10,413 nucleotides of DNA. Source: Filomicrobium sp. (GTDB lineage: Bacteria > Pseudomonadota > Alphaproteobacteria > Rhizobiales > Hyphomicrobiaceae). This document shows positions 6,346 to 10,413 of this stretch, one piece after another (the first letter of the stretch is position 1; every line of letters begins with the position of its first letter). The notes beneath the pieces are model-generated. The model was not told the DNA's origin. It saw nothing but the letters and a program-made list of their open reading frames with translations, and did not search any database. The DNA is taken from contig JAJFHK010000295.1 in assembly GCA_021775655.1 (NCBI GenBank), forward strand, positions 1 through 10,413. Reading direction: 5' to 3'. The position numbers and the translations under genes were made by a program.

Positions 6346-7029
6346 ATGGACAATGTCCGATTCACTTGGCCGGGACAGCCGCGCTTCACACTAAGCGTCG
6401 AAAAATTCGCGGTAGCGAAGGGTGAAAGAGTCTTGCTGCTTGGACCGTCGGGGGGCGGCAAGTCGACTCTGCTCAGTCTGCTGGCGGGAATCGTTACACC
6501 GCAAAAGGGCCGTATCGACGTGCTCGGCAGCGATATCGCGAAACTGCCCGGAGCAGCGCGCGACCGGTTCAGGGCCGAACACTTCGGCATCATCTTCCAG
6601 ATGTTCAACCTGCTTCCCTACGGGTCGATAACCGAAAACGTGCTGCTGCCCTTGAGCTTCTCGGAACGGCGCCGAGCGAACGTCGCGACGAATGGCGATC
6701 CAGCCAATGAGGCTTCCCGACTGCTCAAGCGGCTTGGCTTACCCGCAAGTGAGATCGTTCAGCATCGCGCATCAAACCTGAGTGTCGGGCAACAGCAACG
6801 CGTTGCCGCTGCCCGTGCACTGATCGGGCGGCCGGAAATCGTCGTTGCTGACGAACCGACATCATCACTCGACCGAGAGCGGCAACAGGAATTTCTCGAA
6901 CTCTTGTTTGAGGAGACGGGCGCTGCAGGAGCGACCCTCATCATGGTCAGCCATGACGAAACCTTGGCCAAGTTATTCACGCGTTGCGTGCGGCTGGGCG
7001 ACGTCGCCACCATCGAGCGGGGGGCTTAA
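6346..7029 (+). CDS. ABC transporter ATPase, LolD/MacB type (Zrg-like cluster)
   Basis: The cytoplasmic ATPase of the ABC pair, 227 residues from the ATG at 6346. Walker A is GPSGGGKST (33-41), the Q-loop Gln is 85 in FQMFNLLP, the signature is LSVGQQQR (145-152, with Val for the usual second Gly), Walker B is IVVADEPTSSLD (165-176), and the switch His is 203 in MVSHDE. This is the LolD/MacB pattern. The ATG has no ribosome site, while in-frame codons continue upstream to the TAA of the previous gene without ATG, GTG or TTG. The upstream residues GAVSVVAMDNVRF look like the family's first beta strand, so the real start may lie further up. A GGAGG at 6257-6261 stands 6 bases before an in-frame ATC at 6268. 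The stop overlaps the permease start by one base (TAATG), so the two are translationally coupled. Confidence 0.9.
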   Translation: MDNVRFTWPGQPRFTLSVEKFAVAKGERVLLLGPSGGGKSTLLSLLAGIVTPQKGRIDVLGSDIAKLPGAARDRFRAEHFGIIFQMFNLLPYGSITENVLLPLSFSERRRANVATNGDPANEASRLLKRLGLPASEIVQHRASNLSVGQQQRVAAARALIGRPEIVVADEPTSSLDRERQQEFLELLFEETGAAGATLIMVSHDETLAKLFTRCVRLGDVATIERGA

Positions 7030-8288
7030 TGATCGTATTTCGGCTGGCTCTTCAATCGCTTCGTGCGCGATGGCTAACGGCATTGCTGTCCGTTCTTGCA
7101 ATCGCTTTTTCCGTGATGCTCTTACTCGGGGTGGAAAAAGTTCGCACGGGCGCCCGGCAAAGTTTCGCGGATACGATATCAGGGACCGACCTGATCATTG
7201 GTGCGCGTTCCGGTGGCGTGCAACTTCTGCTCTATTCGGTTTTCCGGATCGGCAATGCCACCAACAATATGACTTGGCAGAGCTACAAGGATATCGCGGC
7301 ATTACCCGATGTCGATTGGACCGTGCCGATGTCACTTGGCGACAGCCATCGCGGCTTCCGCGTGCTCGGAACCACGGATCACTTTTTCAAGCACTACCGA
7401 TTTCGGGGCGATCAGAAGCTGGCGTTCGCGAACGGTTCAGCGTTCAGCGACATCTTCGATGCGGTGATCGGAGCCGATGTAGCGGCTGCATTAGACTATA
7501 AAATCGGCGACAAAATCGTTATCGGGCACGGGCTTGGTTCGGTTTCGTTCCTCGACCACGGCGACAAGCCGTTCCAAGTGAAAGGGGTCCTGGAAAAAAC
7601 CGGCACGCCGGTGGACCGCACGGTTCACGTGTCTCTCGGCGCCATAGAAGCGATCCATGTTGACTGGCAGCAAGGTGCACCCATTCCCGGACAGAGCGTT
7701 TCTGCCGAAGACGTACGCCGCATGGATCTGACACCACAGTCGATCACGGCCATGTTGGTTGGTTTGAAGACGCGACTTGCTGTCTTCCGCGTGCAACGGG
7801 CGGTCAACGACTATGCTCCTGAACCGCTATCGGCGATCTTGCCGGGAGCAGCGCTGCAGCAGTTATGGGGACTCGTCGGTGTTGCCGAAACAGCGTTGGC
7901 CGCCGTGTCCGCGATGGTCGTCGTGACGGCGCTCCTCGGTATGGTGACGATGATTTTGACCACGCTCAACGAGCGCCGCCGGGAAATGGCGATCCTGCGC
8001 TCCGTCGGAGCGAGCCCGGCAACGGTACTTGGACTATTGGCAACAGAAGCGGGTGTCCTGACGTTGGCAGGGGCTGTGTTGGGCACCGGGCTGCTTTATG
8101 CTGGGCTTGCTATTTCCAGGCCGTGGATCGACCGGGTCTACGGGTTGAACCTACCGCTTGCAGCACCGACATCATGGGAGTTGATGACGCTTTGCGGGAT
8201 TGTGGCCGCTGGGGTCCTTGCCGGATTTGGGCCCGCCTTCCTTGCTTACCGGCGCTCGCTTGCCGACGGCATGACCGTACGGGTTTAA
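7029..8288 (+). CDS. ABC permease, FtsX/MacB (LolC/E-like) type
   Basis: A 419-residue inner-membrane protein. TM1 is at about 15-34 (WLTALLSVLAIAFSVMLLLG). It is followed by a large periplasmic MacB-type domain, about 40-280, starting with DTISGTDLIIGARSGG. The C-terminal FtsX domain has three TM segments at about 285-312, 335-362 and 386-406, and the cytoplasmic coupling loop NERRREMAILRSVGASP (314-330) is the classic mark of this family. The start ATG overlaps the ATPase stop by one base; a longer version from 6984 would use an internal TTG inside the ATPase gene and is rejected. Permeases of this class do not normally import substrates. They use ATP to move a periplasmic domain, handing lipids, lipoproteins or other ligands along. 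In this cluster it may power metal transfer from the His-rich protein, which is an inference. Confidence 0.92.
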   Translation: MIVFRLALQSLRARWLTALLSVLAIAFSVMLLLGVEKVRTGARQSFADTISGTDLIIGARSGGVQLLLYSVFRIGNATNNMTWQSYKDIAALPDVDWTVPMSLGDSHRGFRVLGTTDHFFKHYRFRGDQKLAFANGSAFSDIFDAVIGADVAAALDYKIGDKIVIGHGLGSVSFLDHGDKPFQVKGVLEKTGTPVDRTVHVSLGAIEAIHVDWQQGAPIPGQSVSAEDVRRMDLTPQSITAMLVGLKTRLAVFRVQRAVNDYAPEPLSAILPGAALQQLWGLVGVAETALAAVSAMVVVTALLGMVTMILTTLNERRREMAILRSVGASPATVLGLLATEAGVLTLAGAVLGTGLLYAGLAISRPWIDRVYGLNLPLAAPTSWELMTLCGIVAAGVLAGFGPAFLAYRRSLADGMTVRV

Positions 8289-8385
8289 TGTTGAGACAAT
8301 CGTGAAGGCGATCGGCTTGGCGGCGCCGCAATCTAGGGTAGGGTTCGCCGATGAAGAATCGAACTTGGTTGAACGAGGCTAAGTC
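8289..8385. other. Intergenic gap within the Zrg-like cluster
   Basis: 97 bp between permease stop and the DUF3299 gene. I see no gene and no terminator hairpin with T run. It ends in the ribosome site GAGG (8375-8378), 7 bases before the ATG. The gap is long for an operon but all neighbours point the same way, so read-through is plausible. Confidence 0.4.
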
Positions 8386-9006
8386 ATGAGCCGCGAAATA
8401 AATCTAGTCGCAGCGAGCCTTGCGGTGGTCTTTGTCGTCGCGGCGATCGTGCCAGCATATGCAGATCCCACGCGCGAGCTGAACTGGGCAGATCTCGTTC
8501 CCAAGACCGCGAGGGCCGCAAAGAAGCAGCTGAAAACATTCTTTGGCCCGCCTCGCGGTGCAGCTGCGGAGAGCAAGCCTGCTTATCTCGACAGTTACGA
8601 TATCCGGTCGCGCCCCGAGGACATTGCTGGTGCGCCACCGCCGCGTCTCCCCGAAGGCAAGTTCATGTCACGGCCGGTCAAGCGGAATGGTTCATCGCCT
8701 CCTGAGCTCAAGACCGAACTTGACGGAAAGAACGTCAAGATCGGCGGCTACGTCGTGCCACTGGACTTCACGGCGACCAAAGTCACCGAATTCCTTCTGG
8801 TTCCGTTCGTCGGCGCCTGTATCCATGTGCCGCCACCACCCGCGAATCAGATCGTTTACGTCAAGGCAAAGAACGGTTTTACGGTGAAGGGTGAATTCGA
8901 TCCCGTCTATGTGACCGGCAAGATGTCGGCCAAGATCACGCCGACCGGACTTGCGGAGACTGGATATACGATTCAGGCGGACACCGTGGAAGTGCGGGCG
9001 AAATAG
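8386..9006 (+). CDS. Exported DUF3299 protein, ZrgD-like accessory factor
   Basis: A 206-residue protein with a signal peptide (hydrophobic core about 7-22, cleavage after AYA at about 26). A polar, Lys/Arg- and Pro-rich linker spans about 45-110. The DUF3299 domain covers about 112-204, with NVKIGGYVVPLDF (116-128), FLLVPFVGACIHVPPPPANQ (136-155) and the closing VKGEFDPVYVTGKM (167-180). Cys145 and His147 in GACIHVPPPP are the conserved pair of the family and might bind metal or redox-react, though this is a guess. DUF3299 proteins are commonly found next to MacB-type ABC transporters, and one is part of the zinc-linked Zrg cluster in Vibrio. A periplasmic accessory role with the upstream ABC pair is inferred. 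The start at 8386 has GAGG at 7 bases. Confidence 0.85.
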   Translation: MSREINLVAASLAVVFVVAAIVPAYADPTRELNWADLVPKTARAAKKQLKTFFGPPRGAAAESKPAYLDSYDIRSRPEDIAGAPPPRLPEGKFMSRPVKRNGSSPPELKTELDGKNVKIGGYVVPLDFTATKVTEFLLVPFVGACIHVPPPPANQIVYVKAKNGFTVKGEFDPVYVTGKMSAKITPTGLAETGYTIQADTVEVRAK

Positions 9007-9022
9007 CGCGTCGAGCTGAATC

Positions 9023-9041
9023 CCGGCGCGCAAGTCGCCGG
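9023..9041 (+). terminator. GC-rich hairpin after DUF3299 gene, weak terminator candidate
   Basis: CCGGCG (9023-9028) and CGCCGG (9036-9041) form a perfect 6-bp stem with a 7-base loop, 16 bases after the DUF3299 stop. The nearest T stretch (TTTT near 9054) is too far for a standard intrinsic terminator, so this may be a weak or rho-assisted stop of the cluster transcript. Confidence 0.35.
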
Positions 9042-9168
9042 TGACCCGTTGATATTTTCAGCTGCAATAACCTGCTGTTAGCGCTGCCCAACGTCCGTCA
9101 ACAAGCTGAAATTAACGACTTGTTTACCGATTCACCCCACGCTCTTCCTGGGCTGGGGGGCGACAATC

Positions 9169-9366
9169 ATGGCATTCGAAAAATCGCGGATGGCGTTTGC
9201 AGAACTGACTCATTCGCTTGACGAGGCAGCGGAACGGCTTGAACGCCTTACTGCAAACATTGAAGAGAGCTTGGCAGGAGAGCCATTTTTCCTTTCCGCG
9301 CCAGAAAATATTTTGGATGGCGAGCCCCTCGAGCCGGAAACGATTCAGATGTTTCAGGGCCAGTAG
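9169..9366 (+). CDS. Small acidic helical protein, 65 residues, unknown
   Basis: ATG at 9169 follows a G-rich stretch (GGGGGG, about 9153-9159) that can serve as a ribosome site. The first half (about 8-36) is strongly amphipathic with heptad-like spacing (AFAELTHSLDEAAERLERLTANI), suggesting a helix or short coiled coil. The second half is acidic and proline-bearing (ENILDGEPLEPETIQMF). There is no signal peptide or membrane segment, so it should be cytoplasmic. I do not recognise a family. Third-position GC use is only moderate, and the gene is not obviously linked to the transport cluster 160 bp upstream. Composition looks protein-like, so I favour a real gene but keep confidence modest. 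Confidence 0.55.
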   Translation: MAFEKSRMAFAELTHSLDEAAERLERLTANIEESLAGEPFFLSAPENILDGEPLEPETIQMFQGQ

Positions 9367-9802
9367 ATTGCACTGTGCACAGACTGTGACTGACCATGTG
9401 CGAGAGGCCGGCTGTGTCCGCATTACAGGACCAACCCTACATGATGATGATTTCCGTGTTCGTCTCGAAGACCGAGACACAAACCGTATGAATTACACTG
9501 TTGGGGTTATCGTATTGCATCGCCAGGATCGGCTTTCGCTTCGCCGGTGAAGCAGAGGGTAGCCGCCGCCTTCGATTCATCACTTCCAGCTTCGAAACCC
9601 TCCCGCCGCGCCATGTCGCCGGTTGTGCCAGTATCGAGGGCAACGCGTATTCAATCCACAGGCACCAGATAAAGAATGAGGCAAGTTGCTGCCAAGACAC
9701 CTGATGGTGCGTTTTCGCGCCAGCCCCGAATGGCTAGAGACGATCGGCGTGCGGATCAGTTATGCAAGTGTAAATTAAATAGTATTTTGAACTATACATA
9801 GA
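9367..9802. other. Gene-poor stretch with decayed-looking sequence
   Basis: About 435 bp with no convincing gene. Several short open frames overlap in both directions (for instance 9501-9704 plus and 9437-9700 minus), none with a clear ribosome site or recognised domain. A 6-bp hairpin GTCTCG/CGAGAC is at 9462-9478. A 16-codon frame beginning with three ATGs (9441) follows AGGA by 10 bases but is too short to claim. The last 35 bp (about 9766-9800) are AT-rich, unlike the rest, and may hold the promoter of the HAF-repeat gene. Confidence 0.4.
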
Positions 9803-9816
9803 ATGTCTACGACATA

Positions 9817-10362
9817 TTGTACCACCCTGCGCGGCAGCGATTTAGGTGTACTTTCATTTTCTCGACTGCAACTGCTTTATCTTGCGTTGCTATCTGCGTC
9901 ACGGCTCCCAATGCTCATGCCGAGTACATGTCATCGCGGGCATGTTCCGTCGCACCGACTGATCATGGAACACTGGGCGGCTCGACATCTGCTGCGGTTG
10001 GCATAAGTGGCAACGGCCCGGTTGTCGTCGGACTATCGCAAATTTCAGGGGATCTTGCCCAACACGCCTTTCACTGGACCAGCAGCGGCGGCATGCTGGA
10101 CCTTGGTACGCTTGGCGGATCCGAATCAATTGCGTATGCCGCAAATTTTGATGGATCCGTCGTTGTGGGCGCAACAAGTCTTGGATTTGATTTTCGCGCT
10201 TTCCGTTGGACCGCTGCACGCAATTTGATCCATCGCACGGCTGACCAGTCCGTACTTTATAACAGCCACAAGGACGCCAATCCTAGGAACGCGAAGAAGC
10301 CGATGACGTCGGTGGCGGTGGTGATGAGGACGCCGGACGCCGGCGCCGGGTCGAGGTCGTAG
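9817..10362 (+). pseudogene. Truncated HAF-repeat exported protein
   Basis: From a TTG at 9817 the frame codes for a hydrophobic export signal (FIFSTATALSCVAICVTA, cleavage after AHA at about residue 35) and then repeats of the HAF extracellular type. One unit is HGTLGGSTSAAVGISGNG with VVVGLSQ and AFHWTSSGGMLD; the next is LGTLGGSESIAYAANFDG with VVVGATS and FRAFRWTAA. After FRWTAA (about 10218) the pattern ends abruptly, and the frame runs on through sequence that is the antisense of mgtE until 10362. HAF proteins usually carry many more units, so this is a 5' remnant. The start is also uncertain: only TTG or ATA precede the signal in frame, while an ATG at 9803 sits in another frame, which hints at an extra frameshift. 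HAF proteins are thought to be secreted or surface proteins of unclear role. Confidence 0.65.
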
Positions 10363-10413
10363 TAGTCGAGAAGGATCGGCACGAGAATTCCGGCGACGGC
10401 GGCGACCAGTAGG
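10257..10413 (-). CDS. mgtE: MgtE magnesium transporter, C-terminal end (5' part outside window)
   Basis: On the minus strand the frame enters at the window edge and ends with TAA at 10259-10257, coding 51 residues. It shows one membrane segment (LLVAAVAGILVPILL) and then DLDPAPASGVLITTATDVIG, with FFAFLGLA to the end. The DPA-ASG---TT--D--GF pattern is the highly conserved last part of MgtE, in which the aspartates help form the Mg2+ pore. Only this tail is present, so regulatory domains cannot be judged. Its 3' end is overlapped antisense by about 100 bp of the broken HAF frame. Confidence 0.88.
   Translation of the reverse strand, partial: LLVAAVAGILVPILLDYYDLDPAPASGVLITTATDVIGFFAFLGLASLWLL

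Noticed and set aside
6984..7028. Upstream start of the ABC permease inside the ATPase gene
   Set aside because: A TTG start with Arg/His-rich residues before TM1; the TAATG overlap start at 7029 fits the family and the coupling.

Overview
The window looks like chromosomal DNA of an alphaproteobacterium, probably Hyphomicrobiales. The reasons are moderately high GC with GC-rich third codon positions, a TRAP-TAXI transporter with a fused permease, a HAF-repeat exported protein, and a VOC protein with a long C-terminal tail. This placement is an inference from gene content, not from a marker gene. No tRNA, rRNA, CRISPR array or intact insertion sequence was seen.

Layout. Positions 1-134 hold the C-terminal end of an unrecognised plus-strand gene. 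Converging on it is a minus-strand VOC (glyoxalase/bleomycin-resistance-like) gene, 826-150. It carries a stop at codon 4 and a one-base frameshift near its 3' end, so it reads as a pseudogene. A 48-residue exported peptide gene (1033-1179, +) follows, facing a minus-strand MoeB/ThiF-family adenylyltransferase (2057-1224). Divergent from that gene starts the main plus-strand block: a TAXI-type TRAP binding protein (2279-3292), an intrinsic terminator (3359-3396) and a fused DctQM permease (3433-5547).

Only 60 bp later comes a four-gene cluster resembling the zinc-related Zrg system of Vibrio cholerae: a His-rich DUF2796 periplasmic protein (ZrgA-like, 5608-6249), a LolD/MacB-type ABC ATPase (from about 6346 to 7029), an FtsX/MacB-type permease (7029-8288) and a DUF3299 periplasmic protein (8386-9006). 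The first protein probably binds zinc, the ABC pair couples ATP hydrolysis to periplasmic movement, and the DUF3299 protein is an accessory factor. All five transport genes from the TRAP permease onward run in one direction with short gaps, so partial co-transcription is possible.

The last part is less ordered: a small acidic 65-residue protein (9169-9366), about 440 bp without a convincing gene, a HAF-repeat exported protein that loses its repeats abruptly near 10220, and the convergent 3' end of mgtE (10413-10257, -). The HAF reading frame runs about 100 bp into mgtE antisense, which marks a probable deletion junction.

The points most worth a second look are the doubly broken VOC gene, the terminator inside the TRAP operon, the missing canonical start for the ABC ATPase, the Zn-cysteine loss in the MoeB-like enzyme, and the Zrg-like cluster placed directly behind a TRAP transporter.
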